From Chamaecrista fasciculata (taxonomy: Eukaryota; Streptophyta; Magnoliopsida; Fabales; Fabaceae): a DNA stretch of 64,000 nucleotides. Where the stretch lies: positions 100,453 to 164,452 of the forward strand of contig QANZ01017106.1 of NCBI GenBank assembly GCA_003254925.1, read 5' to 3'. This document shows, one piece after another, positions 12,001 through 23,709 of this stretch (positions within the stretch are counted from its first letter, which is position 1; each line of letters starts with the position of its first letter). Below the pieces are notes generated by a model that was not told where the DNA came from, searched no databases, and saw only the letters and a list, made by a program, of their open reading frames with translations. A program made the translations under genes and the position numbers.

Positions 12001-14116
12001 CCAAAGTTTACTCTACTATTTTTCATACTTTCTCTGTTCTCATTCATATATACTTCCAAATTCATATTCTTATTTTACGTCTAAAAACACTGTGAACACA
12101 GTGGGTACCTAGCAGATAGGAGAAAACCCATCATCTTCTCAATGGCAAGGCTTGATGCTGTGAAGAACTTAACTGGACTTGTTGAATGGTACGGTAGAAA
12201 CAGGAGACTCAGAAACTTAGTGAATCTGGTCATAGTTGGAGGATTCTTTGACCCTATAAAATCCAAAGACAGGGAAGAAAAAGCAGAAATAATAAAAATG
12301 CTAAGTTTGATTGAGAAATACCAACTCCGAGGCCAATTCCGATGGATCGCTGCACAAACTGATAGGTATCGCAACGGAGAGCTATATCGCTGTATTGCCG
12401 ACACAAAAGGAGCCTTCGTACAACCTGCTTTGTACGAAGCATTTGGTCTTACTGTAATTGAAGCTATGAATTGCGGATTGCCCAATTTTGCTACTAACCA
12501 AGGAGGTCCCTTAGAAATCATCGTCGATGGAATTTCAGGGTTTCATATCGATCCACTCAATGGGGACGAAACGAGCAATAAAATCGCCGATTTCTTTGAA
12601 AAATGCAGAGTAGATCCAACACTTTGGAATAGGGTTTCTGCGGCAGGATTACTTCGCATCGATGAATGGTAAGCACCTATGAATGAATTAAACGATGATC
12701 AAAAGACAAAAGGCCAAAATTTACTTTTGGTCCTGTAACTTTTGCTTAGTTCTCAATTTGGTCCCATAACTTTTTTTGTCGCACTTTTGAGTTTTGATCT
12801 CATCCATATGTTTGCTCAAGTTGCATATTTGGTCTTATGTTTCACTTTTGGTCCCATATCTTTGGATCAAGTTGCAGAATTGATCCCGTATCTTTTGGTC
12901 AAGTTGCAATATTAGTCTTATATCTTTAGGTCATGTGCAGAATTAATCCCATATCTCTAGATTATGTGGGACTGACAATGAAACTTTTTGTTAATATATG
13001 AGACTAATTCTGCAACTTGACCGAAAGATATGGGACCAAAAATGATACGAGACCAAATCTGCAACCTTTTGCAAAGATATGAGATTAACAAAAAAAAAAT
13101 TATAAGATCAAATTAAGACCCGAATAAAAGCTATGAGACTAAAAATGCACTTTAACCGATTATGAAAATACAGTGGTTTTGAATTTTGATTTTGAATTTG
13201 TAGCTATACTTGGAAGATCTATGCGAACAAGTTGTTGAATATGGGAAGCACTTATACATTCTGGAGGCGAGTGAATATGGAGCATAAAGAGGCGAAGCAG
13301 AGATACATACAGACGTTCTATAATCTTATACTTAAGAAACTGGTAACGCTACTACATTTTGTTGCTAAAAATATATGAGGGAAGAAAAAGGATAGTTATT
13401 ATTGTGATGCAAATGCAACGAAATTCTGAGATGGCTATTATGTTTTTTATGTCACAGGCAACGGCAGTACTCGTTGCTATTGATGAGCCTCAACAGCAAA
13501 CTTGGAAGCAGCAGCAGAGTCTCGTACCACAACGCCCCAGGCAAGGAATTTTTTTTTTAAAACAGAAAAGTCAATTATGATTTCCTGAAAAAAAATGAAA
13601 TTAATTTTTTTGAAATTATTATTATTCTCATGGTCAAGGAAAAAAAGATAGTGAAGCACAATTATATGATCTATTTAGGTGATAGAAACAATCACACAAG
13701 TTAATTTTTAGTGAGAAAGAAAAAAGTAACCCTATTCCAACTTATGTGTGATTTCTCTTTAGTGTAATTTGAAAATAATAATTTGACATCTGAAATGTAT
13801 TGTCTTGGTCTAAAAAGTAATAAACAGCTAGTGACATATCACATAAGTAAATGTACTGTTTTTTTTTTTTCTGGAACCTCCAATCCTTTTTTAAGATGGG
13901 TATCTTCTCACATCCTTAACTTCAGCTATAAATATAATTTTTCATTGTTCCTAACTAATACTACTTTTGTTTTTGTGCACCAGACGTTCTCAGTCCAGAT
14001 TTGAAAGGTGAGATTAACAGCTACATAGCCTTGAATTAGCTCATGAATTTTTTTGGCTCTGTAATTTAGTTTCTAAAGAAAACTTGGCTTCCCTTTTCAG
14101 GTTATTTCGATTTTAA
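8387..14116 (+). CDS. SUS6: Sucrose synthase, SUS5/6/7 group
   Basis: Fifteen exons join in phase into 841 residues: 8387-8620, 8713-8867, 9370-9562, 9672-9790, 9865-10081, 10245-10340, 10439-10612, 10701-10817, 10925-11091, 11285-11509, 12102-12668, 13204-13342, 13458-13540, 13984-14007 and 14101-14116. The enzyme reversibly cleaves sucrose with UDP to UDP-glucose and fructose. Visible parts are the N-terminal regulatory region with a candidate phospho-serine (KRSDSI), the SUS domain (PDTGGQ motif before exon 6), and the GT-B glycosyltransferase domain with the E-x7-E motif EAFGLTVIE at about residues 678-686 followed by FATNQGGP. The N-terminus [16 protein letters not shown] and the short basic C-terminal tail (RFERLFRF) place it with Arabidopsis SUS5/6/7, which act in phloem and sieve-plate callose supply. 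Introns 7 (10613-10700) and 13 (13541-13983) start with GC instead of GT. Introns 10 and 11 carry foldback elements. Confidence 0.96.
8967..9008. repeat. (TA)n microsatellite in sucrose synthase intron 2
   Basis: TA-rich run with one CA interruption, inside intron 2. Confidence 0.9.
11533..12012. mobile_element. Foldback MITE in sucrose synthase intron 10
   Basis: The left end (AATTACACTTTGGTACCCTA and TATGGACCGGTTCCACTTTG) reappears inverted at the right end (CAAAGTGAAACCGGTCCATA). About 480 bp. It is entirely intronic, so the coding sequence is intact. Confidence 0.85.
12711..13156. mobile_element. Foldback MITE in sucrose synthase intron 11
   Basis: The left arm (TTTGGTCC...CTCAATTTGGTCCCATAAC) pairs with the right arm near 13100-13156 (GATCAAATTAAGACC...TGCACTTTAACC). 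It shares the GGTCCCATATCTTT wording with copies near 19839, 41983, 62192 and 63500, so these form one family. Confidence 0.8.
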
Positions 14117-14593
14117 TGGTTCAGCAAGTAACCAAGCAGGGTGATTACTGAAGAAGAATCTTGTCACTCTAATCATTTATCTTTGCCAAATGTGTATATA
14201 TAGATATGTGCCTTCTTATACGATTTACATATATATATAAAAAAATACATATAAGCTATGTATATGTTGTAAGATGGAAAGTATTTTATGTCATGAATAA
14301 ATGTGTAATTGTCTCAGAAAAAGGAGACTCTTTTAACAAATAAGGAAGGTTCTTAAGATTTGACTCATGTGTTGTAAATTTCTATCCTCATAACCTCTTG
14401 GAAAAACAAAAACAGCCTTAACAACCATTAAAAATTGTCACCTGAATGGAAAACAATGTTACATTCTATGTATACTCTGATAAGTATAGATACTAATAGT
14501 AGTAAGAAAACATATATGGATCCTATATTTGACTAAACATGAATTTGAAAAAGAATAGTATTGATAACCAAATCTTTGAAGCTGTAAAAAATA
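14117..14593. other. Convergent 3' flanks
   Basis: Gap between the stop codons of two converging genes. It holds the sucrose synthase 3' UTR, with an AATAAA polyadenylation signal near 14297, and the 3' UTR of the - strand gene. No other feature. Confidence 0.7.
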
Positions 14594-17500
14594 TCATCCA
14601 CAGGCTACTATTGTAGGCTCCATTGCAGTGGAGGTGTCCCTGTCACACATTTCGGAACCAATATTTGAAAGTCCTTCTTGCTGCAAGATGAGATGAATAA
14701 TGAAGGGTGGAAAATAAAAACTAAAAGAAGAAGAAAAAAAAAAGATAGAAAATCCCACCTAGCAATTTATTTAAATTTGAAATAATAAAAATCTACCTTT
14801 GCAAGATTCCTGAAGTATGTTGTTGTGTAATTTCCAGTGGGAAATAAAACTTCAATAAGATCTGCTAGTACCAATTGAGGTTCGGAGACTGCTCCATTAA
14901 ACCAGTCTTCTCATATACAAGATCACACACACAAATTGCAAATATGTCATCCACAATATGTACTTAAACTTACGTTAATTCTCATGAAAAACTATAACTA
15001 TGATGAGCTATTTATGGAAAATGCATAAAATAGAAGCTGCTTACCAAGAGTTGTATAATTTTGAATCCTTTTGTCATATCTCCATAAGCTTGTATTTGAG
15101 AGAAATGAGAAACAAGAATGATCTTCAACATTCAAATTTTGGAGAAATGTTGACACTGTGTAGTTGATTGGATCAGAAGTTAAGGTTTCATCAATTACTA
15201 CTTCCACAGTCTGCATGAAGAAATAAGATTATTTATGATGTTCACATACTTGAGCAAAAGAAAATTTTAAAAAACAAGAAAAAGAAGGAAGACAACATAA
15301 ATTAATCAAATTCACATTTTGATGAGATTTTATATACTCGTTGGAATTAATTCTATTTCATGATAGACCTGCCATTTCATCAAGCACAATTAATATTTTC
15401 CAGGAGGACAAAAGGAACACATTTCTATGTTGGGCCCATATAGCACCTACTGAATAATATGAAAACCTTTCGTTTTGTTTCTTAAAATGAAAAAAAAAAG
15501 ACAAATATCTATGATATTTTCCATACCAAAATACTTATAGCTAAATATTCAACTAATTAATTACAAAAGAGATTTTTTTTTTGGCCAAAAGAAACATTAC
15601 AAAAGAGAATTCAATCAAAGGTATTATTCGTATTTTTTGGTTTAACACTTTAACTGCAGCATTAAAATTGAACTTACACACAAGATAGCATGCAGTTCTT
15701 CTATATCATCAGGATCCGAGACATTATAAGTGTTCTTGTTTATAGAAGCATCAACATTTTCTCCGCCAGCATCTTCCACATACTGCTTGCAAAGTTTATG
15801 TATTGAAGTAAATAAATTGTTTTTTTATATAACAAATAACAATGAAGAAAAACTTTTTTAATATTCAGAACATCAATTTACCATTATGTTCTAACTGTTA
15901 TGTTTACTATATGTTTTCATACCTTTAACTTATACGCTTCCTTTGTAAAAACCCAAACGCCCTGCCAATAGAATAAATAAGACTTTAGTACAAAGAAAAA
16001 TATTCATTTGGAGATGATCAAAGTATACATAAAAATGATCCTTGACAACCAAGTAAAATAATGCTAAATGATAATGGACAGAAATTGGTATCCAAAAGGT
16101 GATAGAAGATGTAATCATGTAAACACAATCACCAGCAAAGGGTCTGAGATATAAATACCTCTACAGATTCATTCCTTCATTTGACATAAATAACTGCTTA
16201 GAGTCTTAAAAATCAGAGAGGGGGCAAAAAGGAAATCATTTTGAAGGGTTTAATAGAGGTCTTTTTCTTTTTCTCCTTCAACTAAAATGATATAACAAAT
16301 AACAATGGCCAAGGTGTTTGAGACTTAGAGCAAGTTTCAGGAAAGACATATGAAAAGGGCTATTATGAAGAAAAGGGAAGAATAGAGTTGGAAATATATA
16401 CATACGTTAGAATACTGCATCCATGCCACTATTGGTTTGAATGACGTTCGAGATTTTGTGATGTTGGCCAAGCACTGATAGTTCTCCTTGATCTGTCCAA
16501 TTACAAATCAGAAAATTCAATCAATAAAAGGACATTTTCACAAACAACAAAGTAAAAGTGAAAGAGAAACTTCCATGTGCAATTGTAAAATGAAACCCAA
16601 TAAACTTCCAACCAAAGAAATTACAAAAATTTGAAATTTCTTCATTTCTGATTTATTCAGTAAAGGGAGAGGATACCTCTCTTCTATTTGACTGAGCAGA
16701 TAGAAGAGCTTCTAAACTAAAGAATTATGAGATGAAAAATGTTTTCAGGCCCCCTAAAAAACCAGAGAAAGAACCTTCATTATTTTTTAATTTAGTTATG
16801 TCAGGGTGCTTACAGCAGAATATACTTGATTGGCTCTGGCTTCAGTATTAGCAAAAGCTCCCACGAACTTGATCCACTCTGCTCTCTATAAGAAGTCGAT
16901 GCATCAGATACTATATCATTCCAAGTGAAGAAAATGTATTACTGCAGTAAGTTTATAGATTAACATCGAGTAAAAAAATGAATTGATTCTTGAGAGATAC
17001 ATGAGTTAGCAACTCAATTAAAGTTTAATTTACACTCTTTGGGGGCGTTTGGTACACGGATTATTTTTTCAATCCCAGGAATCACATTCCCAGGAATCAC
17101 ATTCCCAGGAACAAGATTCCCATGATTATAAGAATGCCTGTTTGGATGAGTTAAAATAATCCTAGGATTATTTTGCAATATTCCTAGGAATGTTACAATT
17201 TTGTGTTTGGTTCAACTTTGATATTCCTGGGAATGTTTAATACTTTTACAAATATGACATTGACTTTTTATTCTCAACCAACCAATAGTTTATCAAATGT
17301 AGAAATTCTTCAAAAAAATTTATAAGAATAATACTATATCATAAAGAAATAATTATATCATAATTAAAATTTTTAAATAACATTAATAGATTCATGAGAA
17401 AAATACTATTTCATAACACAATGTCCATAATTCTCAACATAATAAAATTGTCTAAAAAAGTCTCACTCAACAAAGAGTTATAAAATGACAAAGATGAAAA

Positions 17501-19593
17501 GTGACCGAGGTTTGTAGAGAAAGAATTAATTAATTAAAGGAAATTAATTTGGGGTAATAAAGTAATTTTGGATGGGAAAAATAATCCCATGTCATGGGAT
17601 TAGACTAATCCCACCCCCTAGGGTGGGATTAGAAAATAGCTATTTTAGGAAATTATTCTATTCCTGGGAATACAATATTCCCGGGACTAATTTTCCAATC
17701 CACGTACCAAACGTGGGATTACTCTAGTCCGGAGGTTATAATCCCGGGACTATTTTTTCAATCCGTGTACCAAACGCCTCCTTTAATCCTTGAAAGTCAT
17801 GTAATTAATACATTTTAATCTTTTGTTCCTACAAGTTAGTCCCTGTAAAACAGGCCCAAGGGACTAAACTGTATTGTCTGTCTCCATTTCTTGTGTAATC
17901 TAAACTTTCAGGAATTAAATTATCAGCTCGTGTATCTTTCAGAGACCAAATTGTATGTTTACTCATTAGCATTTAACATAACCATAATAATAGTACATTG
18001 TACAAGAACAGAATCCTAATAAGGTTTTGGCTTCAGAAAGATCCTTGTATTCAATTTGCATTGTAAAAATTATATGATCCGATCCCTTAGGTTTTACAGT
18101 CCCTACAAAGTAATATTGAGTTGTTGCTTACCTGCAAAGGGTAGTCCTCTGAAGAAGGGGAAAAAGTAGCAAAATTGCAAGCTGGTTGCTGATTGGTGTC
18201 ACTAGAGAAATGTGCTACAAACTGTGTAAGGTTTTGTCCATCAGTCTTGTTGAACATTTCTATCTGTCCTCCTTCGTACAACTTCGACACGCACGGAGAA
18301 GCCACTGCATTTGATGTTATACCTTTCAAGCTCCCTAGCAAGCCTAGAAGCTACTCAAAATATGAAAGGAAGAAAGGAAAAAATAAGAAGGGAAAGCATT
18401 TTTGCAAGCAAGCTACTTCTAACTTCACAGGGTGAAAACCCCAAGAAAGCAAAAGAAAAAAAGGATCTTACCTCTAAGAAGGAAACTGGAAAGGAATCAG
18501 TATCAACAGAATAGTTGGATAATGGAACAATGAATGATTTGATTCTTGATGTGCAATATTTGGTCCTAGATGCAATCCTTGAATTATTCTGCCAATGAGA
18601 AATTTTCTTCGTATACTCAATATAATGAGAGAAGTATAGCAATTGAAAATCCAACAGAAGTTTCTAGTTATTGGCTATTTTTCCTTCAATTCCCAAACAC
18701 AAACAGAAAAATATCTTATGAGAAACAAAGCTAACAAAAATTTCTTTTTCCCTGTTTTAAGTCCTTAATTAAGAATAGAGATAAACAGAACATTGGATTC
18801 TTAGAAAACTTTTACAGATGTTAATCCTTTACTCTTTAATATCGAAAATTAGTATTTCTAGAAACACAAGCCAGGCAGGCTGAAAATTTGATGTACTCCT
18901 AAATGAACTGGTACTATGTAAATTCTAGCTCCAATGCGCCCTAGTAGGTTTGTTATAGGGTGTCACTCCCTTGTCCAGTTTTAAAATAACAAAAAATAGT
19001 TTTATTTACTTTCCCAAATCTGCTCCTAAAAGTAATCTTATCTTATTTCTAAAGGTCTGTATTAGAAAGCGCACTATGAATATTAAAAATTCAACTTAAA
19101 TTGTCCCCAGAGATTACCTATAAGAACCAAAAACTGAACAAAAAAATCTTAACCTTTCCAGTGTCCTAAACACCATTCTCACAATAGAATTCAAGAACAA
19201 AAGAAAACAAGTCATTTCCAATGGTTAATCTATTTGAACATGTATTTAAAACTGATACAAAATAAACATGTTATGTAACTTTAATTACTTTTCATTTTCA
19301 AGGCCATCACCATTGCCTTGATCTCCATTTTTCAGAAGAGAGAGAATAAGGAATAGCAGAGAGACTATAGAGTCTACCTGGAGAAGAAGGTAGCTGTGGC
19401 CATCAAGGGTATTCTTAATGACTTTGAAGGTCTGGCCGTAGTATATATGGAAGTTCACAGCATCTTCCACCTTTGAAAATGTACCCACTTTCACTGTGCT
19501 CTCCCCATCAACGCTTCCCCAATCCAAGAACCAAACCAATGCTAAAAATAAAGCTTTAAGCCAACAAAAAGAAGAAGGAAGAGGATAAGCCAT
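14594..19593 (-). CDS. Conserved plant secreted protein of unknown function
   Basis: Ten exons (5' to 3' on the - strand): 19378-19593, 18472-18588, 18132-18350, 16814-16885, 16406-16492, 15923-15961, 15678-15782, 15045-15210, 14797-14906 and 14594-14680. They join in phase into 405 residues, all GT-AG. An N-terminal signal peptide (hydrophobic core [12 protein letters not shown], about residues 12-23) sends it to the secretory pathway. No catalytic motif is obvious. Conserved-looking blocks are [75 protein letters not shown] and [14 protein letters not shown]. The last is reminiscent of the C-terminal lobe of bacterial metal/cobalamin-binding (TroA/BtuF-type) proteins; that fold is a guess. 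Several N-x-S/T sites fit glycosylation. I believe the Arabidopsis counterpart is near At1g65900, beside NAC028, which would match this gene order. Intron 3 (16886-18131) carries nested MITEs. Confidence 0.9.
16968..17964. mobile_element. Foldback MITE interrupted by a second MITE
   Basis: Outer inverted ends (GAGAGATACATGAGTTAGCAAC near 16993; complement CTCGTGTATCTTTCAGAGACC near 17927) belong to the same family as the element at 35930-36184. Its body is split by the Tourist-like insertion at 17041-17781. It lies in intron 3 of the secreted-protein gene. Confidence 0.8.
17041..17781. mobile_element. Tourist/Harbinger-like MITE, copy 1
   Basis: 741 bp with terminal inverted repeats GGGGGCGTTTGGTACACGGA / TCCGTGTACCAAACGCCTCC and a 3-bp TTT target duplication (17038-17040 and 17782-17784). 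A 3-bp duplication and G-rich ends with GTTTGG suit the PIF/Harbinger superfamily. Non-coding, so it depends on a transposase made elsewhere. Confidence 0.85.
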
Positions 19594-19661
19594 AATCTGA
19601 TAAGCTGCTATAGAAGAAGAGAAGAATTTGAATAACCCATGAAGCTCATTATTTTACAGCA

Positions 19662-19673
19662 TTTATTATAAAG
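19662..19673 (-). promoter_or_regulatory. TATA-like box of the secreted-protein gene
   Basis: Read on the - strand: CCTTTATAATAAA about 70 bp before the start codon at 19593. Confidence 0.4.
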
Positions 19674-19838
19674 GGATAAAGGTTCTTAACTTTTTGGGCA
19701 ATTACCAGAAAAATATAGAAACAGAGACAGAGAAGGTGTGTATGTGTGTATGTATCTGTGTGTGCAGCTTTTTGGGATGGGCTTGGTATAGTGGTAGTAC
19801 CGTGGTAGTGGTCTGGTCTGGCAGCACTTTATGTTAAC

Positions 19839-20223
19839 AAGGTCAAAGTGTAAATTTGGTCTCATATCTTTTGCTCAGTTTTCAATTTGGTCCCATATTT
19901 TTCTTTGCACTTTGGGTCCCATATCTTTTTTTGTTGCAGATTTGGTCCCATATCTTTGGGACAATTGCAGAATTAGTCTTATATCTTTAGGTCAAATGCA
20001 GAAGTGATCTTTTATTTTTGCAAAAAAATCAACCAACGGTCTATCCTTTTGCAAATATATGAGACCAATTTTACAATTTGACCAAAAGATATGGGAAAAA
20101 AATAATATGGGACCAAATTGGGATCTTTTGCAAAGATATAGGACCAAAAGTGCAACAAAAAAGATACATGACCAAATTGAAAACTCAACAAAATATATAG
20201 GACCAAATTTACACTTTGACCTT
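19839..20223. mobile_element. Foldback MITE with near-perfect ends
   Basis: AGGTCAAAGTGTAAATTTGG at the left and its exact complement at the right (CCAAATTTACACTTTGACCT), about 385 bp. It is flanked by short TTAACA-like direct repeats. Same family as 12711, 41983, 62192 and 63500. Confidence 0.9.
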
Positions 20224-21366
20224 TTAACAAAAATAGGAAACAGTTAAATAACCCGTGAACCCTCGTTGGGGTTTGTTTTGTCATCTTCTTCCCAACTTCT
20301 TAACCCTTTTTTTTTTGTTTTTCGTTTTTCCATTGAGGCATTGAATCAAACATGTGGTGTGCACTCAGCTAAACCCAACCTAAGCCAACCACTACATTCA
20401 TTCACGTTCATTCCCTGATTGCTTATTATACCTATGACCTTTACCTTTCATAAGAGATTTATCTACCAACAAGAATATGAAATCTTGATCAAATAATGGA
20501 GTGTGCTGAATTATGAATTTATGATTGTCTAGTTGTCTATGTTAAACGATGCACATAATAATAATAATAATAAGATGGATATGGAAAATTGTCAAGTCAA
20601 AAGATTTGGCAGTGTTAAAGAAAGAAGAACCACCATGTATATATGTATGTATGTATACCTTTAAATTATAATGCACAAAGTGAGTCTCGTGAATGAATGT
20701 GATGTTAGTAGCTTTTAGGAATAGGAATCATCTCGAAATTGACTATCTCTTCTTGAGATCTACAATATCCAAATCCAAGGAAGACACTCTCTATATGCCT
20801 GCCTTCATGCCTGGCATTCAACTATTGCCATATATATTACTACTATTCAACGAGTTCTCAAATCTCAATCATGACTCAGATTTAGTACAATAAAAATTTA
20901 AAAAAGTATTCAGGCAAAAAAAAAACAGTATTGACTATATTATATTATTATTGGTAGCCTCGTAGTCATAGCTGAAGTATTTCTTTTTCTTTTTGTCTCT
21001 GGTACGTACTGCCACACCACTGATTATTTTGGGAATGGGTTATTCTTTTAAAATATTATTATTGTTAGTTCAACCAAAATTTATGATAAATTAAAGAATT
21101 AATTTTTGAATAATTAATATATACGAATTTTATTTTTAAAATATTTTAATTATTAATAATTTGATTTTTATGACGGCTTAATTTTTAAATTTAAATTGAT
21201 TTTATATTTTTTTGTCTTGAAAATTGTACTAAATTCATGTTGGTTATTTGAAAAGTTTGTATTTTTTATTCTTAAATTTGACTTAAGAACTAAATTATTG
21301 ATAATAGTGATATTTTAGAGACTAAATTGTATATTTTAATTATTCAAAGATTGGTTTGTTAACTTA
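20224..21366. other. Intergenic spacer
   Basis: AT-rich upstream flank of the secreted-protein gene with a short (ATA)n run near 20560 and TATG repeats near 20638. No gene supported. Confidence 0.6.
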
Positions 21367-22925
21367 GGCCCAGTTCGTTTCCGTTTTGATTATAATCTGT
21401 TTTGATTATAATCATAATAAACATGTTCGTTTACGTTTTTTTCCTGATTCAATTATAATCATGATTTTTAAATAATCAAACACACTCAATTACACTTATA
21501 CCCCTATACATATACCTATAATTACCTATACTCTAAAACAATCAATCACCCATCACAAGGACAAAATAGTCATTTACCTCAACATTGGGCTAAATTGTTA
21601 ATTTGTTAAAATAATTTGGGACTAAAACTAATATTTTAGCCAAACTTTCTTGTTCTCTCTCCCTCTCGTCTCTCTCTCGTCGCCTCTCTATTTCTTCCTC
21701 CGTCGTCCGCCGTCTGACGTTAGCAGCTTCACCGCAACAGCCATCGGAGAAGCCGATTTCAACAAGTGCAAGCCTTGGCAGAAGAAATATATCATTAATT
21801 AATTCAAGAAAAGAAAGTTTTGATTTTGTTAATGTCCTTTACAACCTTCGTTTTCTTGCCGATCGAAAAGTCTCGAAAGCTATAGTCATGAAACTTCCAT
21901 TTTGGGTTCATACTTCAAAAGGGCTGATTAAAACTTTGGTCATTCCATTTGCGTTATTCACTCAAACTCTTGTGATGGAATATTTTGAAAATGCTTCTTG
22001 TGAGATCGAGATTGTTGGGGTGGGGGATGAGGTGTAATTCAATATGACAATGCTTCCTGTGAGATCGAGATTATGCGTATGAGCAGAGTTGAGGTTGGAG
22101 ATAGTATTATTAGTAGTGAATATTGTTGGAATTGAAGAGAAATAGAGCACCAGAGATAAGAAGAAGAAGAAGGGAAATGGGTATGGTGGGTGATTGAATG
22201 AATTGCATAGAGATTGAATGAATTGGAGAGAGAAAGCGAAGATGGGGAGAAGGAGTGGTATGCCATTTGGTGAAACGGTGCGCCAAATTGAGAGAAAACG
22301 AAGATGGGGGAGAAGGAATGGTATGCCATTTGGTGAAACAGTGCGCCAAATTGAGAGAAAACGAAGATGGGGGAGAAGGAGTGGTATGCCATTTGGTGAA
22401 ACGGTGCGCCAAATTGAGAGATTTATGCCAAATTGAAGGAAAATTTCGGGTCCGCGTGCGCTTCTCCTTTCTCTCTCATCTGATGCGAAACGGTGCACCA
22501 TTTTCTTCGCTGGTGCACTGATTGTCGGGCAAAAATTGTACATTTTAGTCCTTTTGGTGCATCATTTCGTAGGCCAAAATTGAACCAGTGCACCGATTTT
22601 GATAATCATCCCCCCACTTGCACATGAAAATAATTAAGATTTCACGCTTTTCAAGGCAAACAGTAACATATTTGATTGTTTTTTGAAGCAACAATCATAT
22701 CCAAACACATTTTGATTATAATAAAATCACACCTTACTTTTTCCAACTTTTTCTTCCATTTATACCCCTATACAATTTATCAATTTCCTTACTTTTTATC
22801 CACCTACCACAATCATTACATACCCATTTCAATAATTTCACACCAAATAATCAACAATCATCCAAACACCACTACAAAAATAATCAACTTTGATTATAAT
22901 CAAAACAAATTTTCTCTTTATTTTA
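21367..22925. mobile_element. Large non-autonomous inverted-repeat element
   Basis: The ends carry GTTTTGATTATAATC (left, about 21380-21415) and the complementary-type TTTGATTATAATCAAAAC (right, about 22894). About 1.56 kb. The inner right part (TACCCCTATACAATTTATC and CCACAATCATTACATACC) matches the complement of 50130-50200. It contains a 63-bp tandem triplication at 22230-22420. No transposase is visible; the long - strand frame at 21962-22543 is produced by the repeat. Confidence 0.65.
22230..22420. repeat. Three tandem copies of a 63-64-bp unit
   Basis: Each unit contains GGTATGCCATTTGGTGAAAC and GTGCGCCAAATTGAGAG. The three copies differ at only a few positions, so the amplification is recent compared with the surrounding element. 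Confidence 0.95.
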
Positions 22926-23709
22926 TTACCTTAATGCTGATCAAATTTGTAAATATCCAATTAATTGATATGATTTTTAATTATCAACAAGGAGTTTATC
23001 CAAGCGATAAGAGACTTGGTATAATTTAAGCAAGGTCTCAAGTTTGAGATTTTTCATTTTAATTAGGTGTGCTATGTAAATTAAATTTGAATTAGTTAGG
23101 GTAAAATTTCAAATATAAAATGGGCAAAAAAAATTAATTTATAATTATTTCTTTTACATACAATGATCCTAAGTTGTAGTTATATAAAGATCAATCTTGA
23201 AAAGAAAAACTATAAAGTAATTTACTTAAAATTGAAATGCTACAAGTTAATTGAAATCCTTAGTCTTAATAGAGCTTCCTAATTTTTATAATAGCGCTTC
23301 CCATTTTTTTTTCTTTATCAAATACAGTTATATACAGATAAATTAGTTGCTTGGGACGTGTGGTCTAAAACTCAATTTGTGCAATATGCATAAATATAAT
23401 AAAAAAATTAATTAATATAGAAGAAAGATAAAGAGATGTGAACACTAATTAATATTGATGATACTTTTGAATATTACAAGTAATCATATTCTTAACAATG
23501 TAATAAAATACAAGTATATATATTTGGATACATCAGCCTCCTACTTTGGTTAATTTGGAGAAGCCCACCCAATTTGAGCATTCTCTCATATTAAAATCCT
23601 TAAGTTAGAGATCCCCCCTTCCAAAAAAAATTTTCAAAAAAAAAAAACAGAGAAGCTAGCTAGCTAGATGAAAATAATTAATTCAAGAGAGAGTTAATAA
23701 ACTAATTAA
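22926..23709. other. 3' flank of the NAC gene
   Basis: AT-rich sequence with no recognised gene or RNA. It includes a GCTAGCTAGCTAG run near 23654. Confidence 0.6.

Noticed and set aside
21962-22543. 193-residue - strand frame with repeated IWRTVSPNGIP units
   Set aside because: Generated by the 63-bp tandem repeat; overlapping frames on both strands are equally open, and no family or gene structure fits.
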